The position numbers and the translations under genes are program-made. From Petunia secreta (lineage: Eukaryota > Streptophyta > Magnoliopsida > Solanales > Solanaceae), in assembly GCA_029990175.1 (NCBI GenBank), contig JARKIP010000033.1:620001-684000 (forward strand): a stretch of DNA of 64,000 nucleotides, given 5' to 3'. The notes below the pieces were generated by a model. It saw only the letters and a program-made list of their open reading frames with translations. It was not told where the DNA came from and did not search any database. Below are positions 1-10,952 of this stretch, one piece after another (the first letter of the stretch is position 1; each line of letters begins with the position of its first letter).

Positions 1-163
1 GTATCCCTTTCTGGCTCACCTCTGATCATGTTTACCTTTGCTTTTAGGCTTCCGCTGGTATCCACATCTTGTGAATATCCTTCTTTGAGCAGGGGCTGCT
101 TGCCTCTACTTCACTTATTCCGAACGGGGTCGGGTATCTAAAGACTTGATGGAGTGTTGAGGG
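1..163 (-). pseudogene. pol: Element A0: protease-to-RT linker fragment
   Basis: Read on the minus strand, this matches the stretch just after the protease in A1 (about 2590-2690): a phrase like 'CTCCATCAAGTCTT' followed by the 'ATACCCGACCCC' region. It is the part of A0 lying downstream of the point where A1 inserted, and A0 continues off the left edge. The reading frame is broken by stops. The assignment rests on alignment by eye to A1 and A2. Confidence 0.7.
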
Positions 164-641
164 TGTGTGGGAAAAAATACGTCACTAATGATTACGGGGA
201 TACGAGTCCAGCTGGCTAGACTAGACTTAGCTTACAAGTCACCGAGCGCAGAGGATATACGTCTGCTCCTCGATCCACGACCGGTCAGCCGGTAGGATGC
301 CAAATTATACATCCCACTTCCTTAGGGTTTATAGTCTCCAAGTTAGGATTTAGTATATACTACCGCCTTGAGTAAATAGGCCCACAACCTTATTAGTCTT
401 TGTATTTTACCATAATTAGGACAGGGTAAATCGTAGCTCTAAATACCCCTCCTTACATTGTATTGTACAATCAAGCGATTCGCACAAAATCTAGCTATTC
501 TCAAGGACTAAGATTATTTGCCTTCTTGCTTATTACTTTTCATTCAGCTTTTACTTACTTTCTTGCGTATTTACTGTATTATTTATCACTCATTCATAAA
601 TTCAATTTTTTAACCTATACGACCAATTTTAGGCATAAATA
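164..641 (+). repeat. 5' LTR of A1
   Basis: Starts TGTGTGGGAAAAAATA and ends ...CATAAATA just before the primer site. It is about 478 bp and pairs with 6023-6508. Both A1 LTRs end in AAATA, where most relatives end in AAACA, which supports their being a pair. A TATA-like 'CTCTAAATACCCCTCC' lies near 438-453, the usual promoter position in this family. Confidence 0.85.
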
Positions 642-644
642 GTT

Positions 645-661
645 TGGCGCCCACCGTAGGC
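645..661 (+). promoter_or_regulatory. Primer-binding site of A1 (tRNA-Lys type)
   Basis: TGGCGCCCACCGTAGGCC lies 3 bp after the LTR. It complements the 3' end of plant tRNA-Lys (acceptor end ...CGGTGGGCGCCA) with a small change. The same site recurs in A2 (11296 on) and A3 (42214 on). Confidence 0.75.
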
Positions 662-702
662 CCTAGGCAATTATAGGTTTCTATGAAGGAAAATGTGAAA
701 TC

Positions 703-2136
703 ATGTCCGACGTTAGTGATAACGTTCCGAAACACATTGTTGATGTGGTAGACAACTACGCAAATGATCTCGCGATCTTGACGGACACCGGAAGGAACCT
801 ACAAGATATCTGATCTCTGTAGGCAGTGATGGCGAAGATGATCAACCACGCGGAAGCAACTCAAAACTAGACGATTTCCTTGCTGGTCTCTTCAAAACCC
901 AGGCGGAGTGCGCAGAGTAGAACTCAACTAACTCGGTCAAAAACATGGTTCAAAATTTGGGAACAATCTTCGCTGGTTACTCCCAGATGCTAGTTTCTCA
1001 ATGAGGACCCGCGCCCGTGATCGAGTCACCAGCTTCCGTTCCCAATGGAGACTCAACATGAAGACCATCCCTGGAAATTCTACAATCGGATCGGTAACAC
1101 GCCGGGTTCTCCACCCCTGATTATCGTTGTAGATGAGCAAAAATTCTACAAACACGCGCATAAAGCGAGTGCTGCAGCGATGCACGTATCTAAATACTTC
1201 CGCCTGCCGGATAACCTCAAACGGAACCAGTGATCCGGACGAGCACATCGCTGCTTATTATACAGCCGTTAAGAGTAACGAGATCTCTGAGAAAGAAACT
1301 GAATCTGCTCTACTGAAGAGGTTCGACTCAACCTTAACTAAAAGTTCCCTTGCATTGTACACCCAGCTACCATTGGGATCGATCGAGTAATTCACCCAGA
1401 TGCAGGATCTATTCAAGAAGTCACATTCTGGGGCCCAAAAGTGTGAGAAGCGCATGGAATATATCTTTGAGATTTGGCAATGCAACAATGAGTTGCTGAA
1501 AGACTGCCTGGAGAGATTCCAGAGGGACGCATGGGGCTCCCTCCAGTTCTCGACAATGTTGTTGTGGTAGCTTTCGGCAAGATTCTAAACTCAAGAGGTT
1601 CCCTAGTCACTTGAGAGTTATAATGGAGTCTTACTCAATACCCAGTTAATTCATGGAATGCTCTACACCAGCGATATAATGAGAAACTCTGCGTCGAACC
1701 AGAGTCACCTCTAGAGCCCAATGAGGACGTGAAGAGAAAGCGAGCTGGTAGCCTACCTCTGGAAGATGAAGGTAGCGGAAGAAGAAAAAAAGGAAGGACT
1801 CAGTATTAAGGTGAGTCTAGAAAAGCATCGGAAAAGCAAAACAACTCCCGAGTAACCGGATCAAATGAGATGAATTCAGAGCAATGCAGCTTCAACGACT
1901 TCGGACTACGAGTAAATGCAGTGGAACTAGTCACCAATCACTTTGGTAAACTAGGTTCCAAGGTAGATTGGCCAGCCACCATAAAGAGCACTCCCAGAAA
2001 GAATTCAACGGCCTACTGCGATTTTCATCGAAGAAAGGGTCATACTATCGTTGATTGTAAAGCTTTGATGCTCGAGATCAAACACTTGTTAAAGGAAGGA
2101 CATCTTAAGGACCTATTCATAGAGGGTGCGAGATGA
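703..2136 (+). pseudogene. gag: A1 gag (degenerate)
   Basis: Starts with ATG at 703 (MSDVSDNVPK...), as in the other A copies. The retrotransposon gag core is readable in pieces: 'DEHIAAYYTAVKSNE' near 1240-1290 and an 'FEIWQC' segment near 1465. The nucleocapsid end is at about 2010-2136, with the knuckle YCDFHRRKGHTIVDC, a C-x2-H-x4-H-x4-C pattern shared by every gag in this window. Several stops and frameshifts (for example at about 812, 1388 and 1568) break it, so no full-length Gag can be made. Gag would form the virus-like particle and bind the RNA. Confidence 0.8.
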
Positions 2137-2580
2137 TCCTGAGCTCCCGACAAAAAGGAAAAGCGGGGTGTCAACGCGATCTTCGCTACACCCGGACTCG
2201 CCCAAACTTGGAAGACTGCGGAACCAGAATCACCAGCTGGTCGAATCGTGTTCAAGTTGGAGAATGGAGAGGGAGACCACCATGAATCCCATATCGTGCC
2301 AATCAAGGTGATGGACATTTAGGTCAAGCAAGCTCTTATTAATCCAGGAAGTGATGTCAACATCATTCGATGGGAGAGAGTACAAAATATGGGCCAACAT
2401 CGTCGGATAACCTCAAGCCCCTACAAAGTAACTAGCTTTAACAGCATCTATGAAAAGCCTATTAGAGAAATAGCTCTGTCGATCTCTATCTCGGACGTGA
2501 TGAGCATAACGCCTTTTCAAGTAATGACTTGCAGCCTCTCATATGATGTCATTATGTGAAGGCATTGGATACATGGAGTA
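2137..2580 (+). pseudogene. pro: A1 aspartic protease region (degenerate)
   Basis: Follows the gag knuckle directly. The readable frame at about 2325-2560 includes LINPGSDVNIIRW, aligned to the retroviral-type protease active site usually seen as (L)VD-x-GS. Here Asp is replaced by Asn-Pro, and A2 has the same change. Downstream 'SYDVIM' matches the end of the protease fold. A stop at about 2557 and frameshifts before 2320 break it. The protease would cleave the gag-pol polyprotein. Confidence 0.7.
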
Positions 2581-2990
2581 AAGGGAGTACTCTCCACACT
2601 TCATCAAGTCTTCAGATATCGAACCCCATGCGGGATCGGTGACTTGCAGAGAGAGCGGTCCTTGCCCAAAAAGAGTCAAGCACCCGATACGAACATTAAT
2701 GCAAAGATGAAAATGGAAGTAAATGTGGTAGACAAGGAGCCACTATGAAATGCGTCCATCGAGCAAAGGGCTAGAATAGCAGTAGTATAGCTCAGAGAGC
2801 TAGTTTCTAGGATGAGTAACTTGGTCCCATGAGCCGCACAGTTGTGGTATCAACTCTCCGAGGTGTTGTAAAGCATGAAGATCCTGGATGGCCAATACTC
2901 TTTTGCCAAGTATTAACACAAGTAAAGATGAACCTCCTATAGCCTCCAACAATAACCGAACAAGTTTAGGGGGAGCACTTGCTGCTGTAT
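2581..2990 (+). pseudogene. A1 protease-RT linker with the RT core deleted
   Basis: Matches the A2 stretch at 13250-13570 and runs from the end of protease straight into the RNase H connection. The fingers and palm of reverse transcriptase, including the Y-I-D-D box that B has at 39800-39830, are missing. A2 has the same junction, so the deletion predates both insertions. Confidence 0.6.
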
Positions 2991-3405
2991 GTCACAATCT
3001 CGGAAGTAACACGGAATGCAGTCCTCGCACGAAAAGGGAGTGAGGCATTTCTCTGTACAATATGTTTGTAAGGGGCTTATGGGAGCAAAATCACACCTTC
3101 CACTACCACTCCAACTCGTGGCAGTAGTGCTAATGGCTACTCAGAAGTTCTGCCCTTATTTTCTAAATCATATGGTCAGTGTAGTTTCTTCTGTCCAATT
3201 ACGGACCATTCTGTCTAAACCTGAGCTTTCAAAATGTTTAGCAGAATGGGAAGTAGAACTTGGAGAGCACGATATTCTTTATCAGCCGCGAATGACCGTC
3301 AGATCACAGGCCCTGGCAGACTTCACAACAGATATCAGTGTAGAGTTGGCATCAGAAGCTGAGGAGGTGATGAAAAGCATAGAGAGGGTTGGCCTTGGAT
3401 GGTGA
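2955..3405 (+). pseudogene. pol: A1 RNase H domain of RT
   Basis: The frame 3016-3405 reads through the Ty3/gypsy RNase H and its C-terminal connection: 'KFCPYFLNH', then 'ILSKPELSKCLAEWEVELG', then 'YQPRMTVRSQALADF'. This matches the family pattern of a YFxxH segment followed by a 'KPELSGRLAKW'-like segment and the ALADF end. The domain would degrade RNA in the RNA:DNA hybrid. It is separated from any RT core, which A1 lacks. The first part of the domain is out of frame. Confidence 0.75.
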
Positions 3406-3720
3406 ATAATTCATACGGGTTTAGTGCTTGAATACAAAGAAGGCAGCCTCGATCTATGGATTAAAGAACCAGCCTGGATGATCTTTTGCAAGGCTGCAAG
3501 GTGCCCGCACGGCGAGGCAGAATGTGAAGACATAATTCAAGCTCTTGATTTATCCTACATACTAGTGGCCAAGGAGATCAATATCTACCTCAGCTCCCAG
3601 CTGACAGTCGACCGGATGAATGAAGTTTTCGCAAATGAAGGTGTCTGCTCGCTTGAGCGGCTAACTAAAATAAGGGCGCATCTGAAAACTTTTCGCCAAT
3701 AAAAATTTATTCATCGAAAG
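3406..3720 (+). pseudogene. pol: A1 second (archaeal-type) RNase H
   Basis: Follows the ALADF end of the first RNase H. It reads ...ALDLSYILVAKEINIYLSSQ...V at 3540-3620, matching the Tat-specific second RNase H (usual 'A..LGAKEVSLYSDSQLVVNQV'), then 'KIRAHLKTFRQ'. The 'SDSQ' acidic residue is lost (LSSQ). Its presence marks the Tat lineage. A stop at 3403 and another at 3700 break the polyprotein. Confidence 0.7.
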
Positions 3721-4150
3721 GAAAGCACAGAACCCGACTCACCGGCAGAGGATACAAATGTCGGTCGGCTAATGGTGATCGAACTAACTCTAGCGGACCT
3801 GATGAACCTCTAAGCTCCTCAAACAGGATCCGTTTAAGAATGGAGTCATGCATTGACTAAGTACCTGAGCAAGGGAATACTTCCTGAAAGCAAAGCGAAC
3901 AGCAGACCATTGTGAAGGCAGGCAAATCATTATTGTGTGATCAATGGGGAGTTTTTTCATTGGGTAGTCAATGGCCCACATGTCATGCACTCGGGTTCAG
4001 TACCAATGTCCACAGAGAACACCTTCGAAGTCTCCCAAAAGCCAATTTTTCATGAAACATGAGGCAGCGCTATCGGGAAGATGAATGCATCGAAGGACGT
4101 GGAAGGGACAAATATCACTTGGCTAAAGAAATACCACTCTTGAAAAGTTA
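3721..4150 (+). pseudogene. pol: A1 integrase ends with the core missing
   Basis: The N-terminal approach is recognisable at 3830-3980 ('LPESKA', then a gP.v-like segment near 3970). It jumps at about 4020-4090 to the extreme C-terminus ('KDVEGTNI', 'WLKKYHS' then a stop at about 4141). The D,D-35-E core is absent. A2 has the same fusion (14600-14730), while B keeps the intervening core. Confidence 0.65.
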
Positions 4151-5099
4151 ACTAGACCTATATACACGGGACATGTATTTTTTCCTTTCTAGCTCTTTGT
4201 TTTATCATTACTTCTAAACGGGCACTTAGCCCCGTCGTCATTAAACTTATTATTGGCTCAGCACCCTCTTTAACAATAAAACTACTATTCTATTTAGTCA
4301 GCTTTACAATCAGATCTATCTACGATCCAAATATTCATAGCTCCACCACAACTCAAGTTGAAGTAATATACTCATTTTTTCATTAGAAAAGTAGAGTAAA
4401 TTGCTCAGTTGAAGCTACATCACTTCTAGTTATGCCACCAGGCATTATTCATAAGTTTAAATCGCCAATTGAACACATGCCCCAATATGTCGGTGGGAAC
4501 ACCCGCCCACATCGTGTCGTTAAGACTTAAGCACTCGAGTGGACAAGTGTAGACGTCCCCTTATGGGCGCGGGCCTTGCCCTAAAAGCCAATTATTGCAG
4601 ACGCAAAGTAAGCCATCACTTGTTGATGCATAAAATAGTGCCCAACAGAGCGTAAACCCGTCTTTAAAAAGAAATATGCCTAGAAAGGAACCCAAACGAT
4701 GCTGCTTCACTACACTACAAGTTATTACGCAAGTATGCACAAATTATTGATAAACATCCATTTTCATTAATATCAAAGGCCCGTAGGCTTACAATATACA
4801 ATCAAGTTCTTTCGAATACAACACTGTTCATTACATGTATTCTTAAGCAAACTAAAAGGTCTCAAAATGCTAAAACTGCAAGTTCCTCTTTAATGCAGCC
4901 AAAGTCCTTCATATGGATTGTGGCTCCTATTTAGCAAGCAACCCAGAGTTCTTCTTGGCATCAGGAGATATGTCAGCCTGAAGATTCTTTAGAACAGGGT
5001 CACTAATATAACTAATGTCTGCGCATCTCGTCCAGGACCAAGGACCTCGAAAGTGTCTGAGCACGGGCGAGTCCCTATCTCGTCGTGACGAATTAGCCC

Positions 5100-5637
5100 G
5101 AAGATCTGCTACAACCTCTACTGGTCAAAGGCATTATAATAGCAATCCAGCAGAACAAGGTGACAACCTCGAGTGACAAGTAGATTTAAAGCTTGGTGAC
5201 ACCTTGATCAGCTGATAGCGAGAAGCAAGATCTTTTTGCTAGCCAAGTAATGGAGCCAGGAATTGGAGCGTCAACCCAACACCATCGAAGAAGCTACATG
5301 AACACTGACGGTGATCTAGAATAGAAGCCTCAAGACAGCTGAAAGGGCTAAGCATCCTGACCCCCGCATGACAAGAGAAATATCACAGTAACCGCTGTAT
5401 TAGAAAATGAGTGCACCGTAATCAGTGCACATGTTATAAAGAAGACGTTCCAGAGAATACCATTAAAATCTCGATTACACCCCATGGCTCAAGGGACTTC
5501 ACTCATCCTGTAACAGATGGGAGAGCGAAGAAGGATAACTGTAGAAGTATCTTTACAGTTAGTTTTCTCAAACACCATCCATCCTAAATGAAGAAGTTGT
5601 TTTCTAGGAATATCATACCCGGATCAAAGGCAAACAT
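5100..5637 (-). pseudogene. A1 antisense reading frame (A-type)
   Basis: On the minus strand, ATG at 5635-5637 opens MFAFDPGMIF, the same start seen in B (17746) and A3 (46109). Further on, a segment of the type 'NRDFNGILWNVFFITCALITVHSFSN' aligns in frame with 'MACPLIMVRLISN' in A3 and 'MVCVLITVRSFSN' in B. Stops interrupt it here. I recognise no domain. Its value is that four separate copies keep the same antisense frame and start position. Confidence 0.5.
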
Positions 5638-5727
5638 TTTCGTAAAAAAGGATTATTCTTTCATGAGAAATTTTTGAGAGAGACCATGTATTTTTTGATT
5701 AAGTTAGTGATTCTCATCTATCACGAA

Positions 5728-5743
5728 GCCCCTATTTATAGGC
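5728..5743 (-). promoter_or_regulatory. TATA-like box for the A1 antisense frame
   Basis: Minus strand GCCTATAAATAGGGGC, about 95-100 bp upstream of the antisense ATG at 5637. Equivalent boxes lie at 16448-16463 (A2), 17641-17655 (B) and 46200-46214 (A3, changed to CTACAAATAG). The constant spacing suggests an antisense promoter. Confidence 0.5.
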
Positions 5744-6022
5744 GGAAGGGGATAAGGATAGAGCACGAAATAGTCAACATAATTATGGTCTAGAGATATG
5801 AAACGATTCGGCGTAGTAAAAGGCATTTATGGGAAAGGTTCGTGGAATCGACATCAGCCAATCAGGCAAAGACGCATGGAATTCTAGAAGAAATCAAGCG
5901 TCAATGCCAGTCAAATAGATATCGAGTTTCAAGGAGTCAGTGAGATATGTTTTCACATCCCTTTTTTTTTACCTTTTTTACTTTCTTACTGCTTACAATA
6001 GCACTCAGCAAGTGGGACTTAC

Positions 6023-6508
6023 TGTGTGGGTAAAAATATACAACCTATGATTACAGGGATACGAGTCCAGCTCGGGAGACTAGAACTAGCTTACAAGTCA
6101 CTAGGTGCAGAGGATATACGCTTGCTCCTCGAGCCACGACTGCTCATTCGGTAAACAGCTGTAGGATGCAAGGTATATATCCTGCCACCTTAAGGTTTAT
6201 AGTTTCCATATTAGGGTTTAGTATATAACACCACCTTGAGTAAATAGGCTCACGATCTTATTAGTCTTTTTATTTTACCATAATTAAGACTGGTTAAATC
6301 GTAGCAATAAATACCCCTCTTACATTGCATTGTATAATCAAGCAATTCATACAGAATCCGGCTATTCTCAAGAAATAAGATTATTTACATTCTTGCTTAT
6401 TACTTTTCAGTCAGTTTTTACTTACTTTCCTAGGTATTTACTATATTTCTTGTGACCCATTCATAAATTAAATTGTATAAATTATACGACCAATTTTAGG
6501 AATAAATA
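6023..6508 (+). repeat. 3' LTR of A1
   Basis: Starts TGTGTGGGTAAAAATA after a purine-rich tract and ends CAATTTTAGGAATAAATA. About 486 bp. It aligns with 164-641 throughout. Confidence 0.85.
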
Positions 6509-6948
6509 GAGGATACTCCCCTTACTCCATGTATTTAGGGTCTTCCAAAGATGATATCGTATGCGAGATTGCAAACCATTACTTGAAAGGTGTTACGCTC
6601 ACTACGTCCGGGATAATAAAAGGGAGAGCTATTTTTCCGATCGACTTTTCGCTTGTACTGTTAAAACTAGTCACTATGCGGGAACTTGGGGCTACCTGTC
6701 ATTGAAGCTTCATTTTTTATATTGCCTCGCACCGATTGATGTTGACACCGCTCCCTGGGTCGACTAGAGCTGCCTGAATTGAGAGTCAAGCATCTTGATT
6801 GTGGTAGACAAAGCTTCCAGATGGGGGTTGTAGGGATCCTTCCTGCTTTCCTAAATAAATTAAATCGGGCTGATAGAAGGCTCCCGTTTCGCAGTCTTCC
6901 AAGCTTCATTAGGCCCAGTACAGTGAAGATCGCGTTGATACTTCGTTG
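6509..6948 (-). pseudogene. pro: A0 protease region
   Basis: Minus-strand protease of A0, continuous with 163-1 once A1 is removed. It shows the 'KLGRLRN' segment near 6890 that also occurs in A1, a VDPGSGVNI-like active-site segment around 6750 (Asp kept, next residue Pro), and the protease end around 6550-6600. Stops are present. It begins directly at the B 3' LTR boundary, where B inserted between A0's gag and protease. Confidence 0.65.
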
Positions 6949-7297
6949 TGTTTATGCCTAAAATTTGCCTCTTAGGTCAAACAATTAAATTTGTAGTAGG
7001 GTCACAAGGAATACAGTAAAATACGAAGAAATGTAAATAAAGCGAAGAAATAAATAATTGAGTAGAAAAGTAAGTAGTTGTATTCCTTGAGAATAGTCAG
7101 ATTCTATGCGAATCGCTTGCTTTTACAATACAATGTAAGGAGTGGTATTTGTAGCTATGATTTATCTAGTCCTAATTATGGTAAAATACCAAAGACTAAA
7201 AGATCTTAGGCCCGTTTACTCAAGACGATGGTATATACAATCCCTAACTAGGAGACTTAAACCCTAAGGGGGCGGGTTGTAAGTCTTACGTCTTAGG
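6949..7297 (-). repeat. 3' LTR of B, left part
   Basis: Begins (plus strand) TGTTTATGCCTAAAATTTGC, the reverse complement of the family's LTR end, and breaks off at ...CTTACGTCTTAGG where A2 starts. It resumes at 17230 with CCCAGGCCCGTGTC. Joined, it aligns with 40420-40904. Confidence 0.8.
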
Positions 7298-7358
7298 TGT
7301 GTGGGAAAAATTACCCTGCCTACTATTACGGGGATACAAGTCCAACTGGAGAGACTAG
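7298..7358 (+). repeat. 5' LTR of A2, first part
   Basis: TGTGTGGGAAAAATTACC to ...GAGACTAG. It is cut by C inside the conserved phrase 'GAGACTAGACTTAGC' and resumes at 10953. Confidence 0.8.
7354..7358. repeat. Target-site duplication of C, left copy (ACTAG)
   Basis: ACTAG here and at 10953-10957 flank element C exactly, and both belong to the interrupted LTR phrase of A2. Confidence 0.75.
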
Positions 7359-10066
7359 TGTCACGACCCAACCTAGGGCCGCGACGGATAACCGACACAG
7401 AGTGTCGATCATTGCTAAACCTACTACTAATTTATGAATATTAGAGATGAGCTGGTAACCTGGCTATAAATACATACAAATTTACTAAAAAAATAAAGTC
7501 TGGAAAGATGACAAGGCTATCACACGCTGACATACTTACCATCGTGACTGAACCACACGGGGACATATCTATAGGCCTCTAAGAGTGCTGAAATGAATAT
7601 ACAAAGGACGGGACAAGGCCCCGCCATACGCAAACTAGCTGACTGTACACATACCAAATGATAAGTAACTCTGGGAGTAAGCAGAGTGACTCCAATAGCT
7701 GGTAGATTTCCTACTAACGTGGCCCAAGCGCTTATCTATGTGTAGCTACGCGGCATGAAACGCAGCGCCCAGAATAGGGCGTGAGCACGATATGTACAAA
7801 GTATGTAAGGCATGAGCATATAATATATAGCATAGCTGAATGAAACTGTAATGAGGGAATATAAATATGAAAATATGTGCTGAAGTATATCAATTAAGCT
7901 GGAAATCTGAAACATGAACTAAACATGATCTGAATATAAACTGAAATCTAACTGAATCTGAAACTTAAGACTGAGCTAAACTATACTGATAAATGACTAT
8001 AATATGATTGATAATTGGTAACTAGAAACTGGAACTGCTAGCTGTCAACTGTAAGGGTGGAATATAAATATAAAAATATGTGCTGAAGTATAGCAATGAA
8101 GCTGGAAATCTGAAACATGAACTAAACATGATCTGAGTATAAACTGAAGTCTAACTGAATCTGAAACTGAAGACTGAGTTGAACTATACTGATAAATGAC
8201 TGTAATATGACTGATAACTGATAACTCGAAACTGGAACTGCTATCTGTCAACTGATACTGACACTAAGAACTGGTGGCTGATAACTAAGAACTGATAACT
8301 GGTACTAAGCTAAAACTGAATTTTTATCTGAACTGGTACCTGTCTAGTGTTATGGGTTCTATCCTCCCAAATCAGGTAACTGAAAATCTGAACTAGCCTC
8401 ATGTATAGTCATGCGGTGTATACTGTGGCTATATACACGTATATAACAAACCTGACGGGTGTTATAGGCTATGTCCCCCCCCTCCCCCGCCAATAATATC
8501 TAGTCTCTTTGGTCAGAGTGTGTGAATGACACCCGGTCACACTAGGTGTTTCAACTCCTGCCTGAACCAGAGGGGCTGTGTCCCCAGATGGGTAGTATCA
8601 CACGCGGCCAGACTATGTGTCCAATGTCCAGCCTCTTTGGAAGACTCTAAATCATACATAATATGATCATAATATAAGCATAAGCATGTATGAGGCATAA
8701 CACAGGTGGCAACAATAGATATGGACTCAAAGGAATGATAAGAAAACCCTGGATGGAGTTATAACACAACCTAGAACTAAGAATTTGTCCAACTCTTTGA
8801 ATTTCTATAAATATTTCGGCAGAGTTTCCCTTAAAATTGGATGATCCGCAAAAACAGAACCAGCGCTATAATATACAAGGGAATGGGTACCGAGATAAAC
8901 TGATAACATAAATAACTTAAATGGATAACAAAATGAGATGACTGTACAACATACCAAATTTGCAGATAGAATCTTTGGATAGCACTACTGCCTTGCATTG
9001 CGACCTAATTTGAATAGTCTAAATCAAAGTTATAGAATTTATGATCTTCATGAAAGTTGTAGATATATGTTTCAAAGTTCTAGAATATCTTAAATCATCT
9101 CAATATCAATTTTTTACAGAGAATTATGCATAAAATCCTAGCGAATGTCCAAAGTTTAAAATAATTTTCCAGATTTTTGAACATTTCGTTTTGCTGTTTT
9201 GGACATATTTTACCTTGGGGTTTAGTACCAAATTAAGCACATACAAGGTTAACTTTATTCCATATAATTTTCCTACAAGAACCACAAAGTTTGGAACTAA
9301 GACAAACTTTAAAAGCTACAAAATAAATGCCTTGTTGAAAAAAAGGTTTAGCCTTAAATACCTTTAATGTTTTTGCTTCTAAAACTTGTTTACCTTGTAT
9401 TCCAAGCCATCCAAAGCTTAAAATAGATATAACACATCATTTAGGTACTTTTCTTAGCCATTAAGTAATTCTAAAATTCAGGTTGTAGATGAAATTGAAG
9501 GTAGCATAACGTTACCTTTACCGCGTAGAGCGTTTTGACGCAATCCGTCTCCAATTTTGAGTTAAGATTGGCTTCCTTCATTCAAAATCATAATATAGCT
9601 TAAAAACTCAAGAAAGCATTGTTTCTCTCATGAGGTTTCTGTAAATGATGAGAAACAGATGAAGTTCTCTTTTATACTAAGAATATTTCTCTTCTAGCCC
9701 TCTTTTGTGCTTATGTCCCTTCTTCTGGCCTGATTTCTGACGCACATATCTTTTTATCCAGAAATTGTATGAAAAAACGATCAAAAGTGTTGGAAATTAA
9801 ACTCCAAGACCTTCAATTTGGTAAATGATATGTCCCCAAAAAACCTCATATAACACACGGAAACACACAGAATTGATTGCTCAAACAGCTTCGTTATATG
9901 GCAAATCCTTAATCGATTTTTCCGCAACTTAAATCTGATTTTTTCAAACTTTATATTCAATATATGAACTTCATATATGGTCATATTATGACTTTAAACT
10001 CACTTAAATCAGTCTTAACATGTTATTAGAATGATATACGTTACTTTAGAAATACGAGGTGTGACA
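7359..10066 (-). repeat. 3' LTR of C (about 2.7 kb)
   Basis: On the minus strand it begins TGTCACACCTCGTATTTC and ends TTGGGTCGTGACA. It is preceded by the purine-rich tract AAGGGTGGGAGAT (10067-10079 reversed) and by CATTCGAGGACGAATG, which is typical upstream of this LTR class. It contains a 203-bp tandem duplication (7856-8255). No gene is seen in it. Confidence 0.75.
7856..8255. repeat. 203-bp tandem duplication in the C LTR
   Basis: Two copies, starting at 7856 and 8059, each opening GGAATATAAATAT and running through GAAACATGAACTAAACATG to AACTGGAACTGCTA. They differ by scattered substitutions. Confidence 0.75.
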
Positions 10067-10084
10067 ATCTCCCACCCTTAGGAA

Positions 10085-10558
10085 CATTCGTCCTCGAATG
10101 TTAAATAAAGTATGTAGAAGCATTAAGTAAGGATATGTTATATACCTGAAGTAGTAAAGAGATATGGATACTTGGCTCTCATATCTTCCTCAGCTTCCTA
10201 AGTCATTTCTTCTACGTTATTGCTTCACCATAGCACCTTAACTGAAGGAATGTCTTCGTCCTTAGTTGATGAATCAACCTATCTAAAATTGCAACCTGTA
10301 CGTCTTTATAAGTCAACTACACTGTGATCTATACATCCTCTACTAGTACAACTCTAGAAGGATCTCCGACACATTCTCTGAGCATGGAAACATGGAATAC
10401 TGGATGGACCTCCTTAATGTCTGCTAGAAGGTCTAATTTGTAGGCTACACGCTCAACTCGCCTGATAACAGATATGGACCAATGAATCTAGGACTAAGCT
10501 TTCCCTTGTTTCTGAATCTCATAACGCCTTTCATAGATGATAATTTCTGGAACACCCA
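10085..10558 (-). pseudogene. pol: C integrase C-terminus with chromodomain-like tail
   Basis: Read on the minus strand from 10558, in shifting frames: 'KGKLSPRFIGPY' (the GPY/F module after integrase), 'VHPVFHVSMLREC' with 'GDPSRVV', then a degenerate 'ILDR' segment and 'WEAEEDMRAKYP'-like tail near 10150-10200. This is the usual order in Tekay/Del chromoviruses, whose chromodomain targets integration to chromatin. Multiple frameshifts and stops. It joins directly to a 5' LTR fragment at about 10559, so the rest of pol is deleted. Confidence 0.7.
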
Positions 10559-10952
10559 ATTTCTCTTTTATACTAAGAATATTTCACTTCTAGCCATCTT
10601 TTGTGCTTATGTCCCTTCTTCAGGTCTTATTTCTGACGCACAGTTCCTTTATCTAGACATTGTATGAACAAACGGTCAAAAGTGTTGGAAACTACACTCC
10701 AAGACCTTCAATTTGGTATATGATATGTCATCAAAAGACCTCATATAATACACATAATTAATTGCTTAAAAAGCTTCGTTACAAGGCAAATTCTTAGTCG
10801 GTTTTTCCGCAACTTAAATCTGATTTTTCTCAAACTTTATATTCAGCATATAAACGTCATATATGGTCATATTATTACTTTAAACTCACTTAAATCATTC
10901 TTAACATGTCATTAGAATGAAATACGTCACTTTAGACAAACGGAATCTAACA
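10559..10952 (-). repeat. Truncated 5' LTR of C
   Basis: Matches 9670-10066 (for example TTCTCTTTTATACTAAGAAT and CTCCAAGACCTTCAATTTGG in both). It ends at TAACA, followed by the right ACTAG duplication. Only the outer ~390 bp of the LTR remain. Confidence 0.75.

Larger units (their letters stand above)
4151..6022 (+). other. A1 3' region
   Basis: Non-coding on the plus strand. It contains a conserved block around 4255-4530 with AATAAAACTACTATTC and a 'TGCCACCAGGCATTATTC' phrase that recurs in all Tat copies of the window, including D and G. From about 5100 to 5750 the minus strand holds the antisense segment described separately. The polypurine-like end AGCAAGTGGGACTTAC lies directly before the 3' LTR. 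Confidence 0.65.
164..6508 (+). mobile_element. Element A1: non-autonomous Tat-lineage LTR retrotransposon
   Basis: A complete 6.3-kb element with two LTRs (164-641 and 6023-6508), a tRNA-Lys-type primer site, gag, protease, RNase H, second RNase H, a scrap of integrase and a long 3' region. It is flanked by GAGGG (159-163) and GAGGA (6509-6513), a 5-bp target-site duplication with one change. On the minus strand the two flanks rejoin into a continuous protease region that matches A1's own at about 2570-2610, so A1 inserted into a reverse-oriented relative (A0). The RT core (including YxDD) and integrase core are absent, and the frames carry many stops. Confidence 0.85.
7359..10952 (-). mobile_element. 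Element C: chromovirus (Tekay/Del-like) remnant
   Basis: Minus-strand Ty3/gypsy remnant with perfect ACTAG duplications. Its 3' LTR is 7359-10066, followed by the last part of integrase with a chromodomain-like tail, then only the first ~390 bp of its 5' LTR (10559-10952). Everything between was deleted. The LTR style (TGTCACACC ... GGGTCGTGACA) and the end of integrase fit the Tekay/Del group. Confidence 0.75.

Noticed and set aside
937..1248. Minus-strand open frames opposite A1 gag, and similar ones opposite the other gag copies
   Set aside because: They are shadows of the gag coding strand and recur wherever gag occurs, with no start context or promoter.
6949..7297. Solo LTR
   Set aside because: It continues at 17230-17361 after removal of A2 and pairs with the LTR at 40420-40904, so it is B's interrupted 3' LTR.
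7359..10066. Long AT-rich stretch as a possible gene-bearing intergenic region
   Set aside because: It has LTR ends, a polypurine tract, target-site duplications and integrase next to it, so it is the LTR of C.
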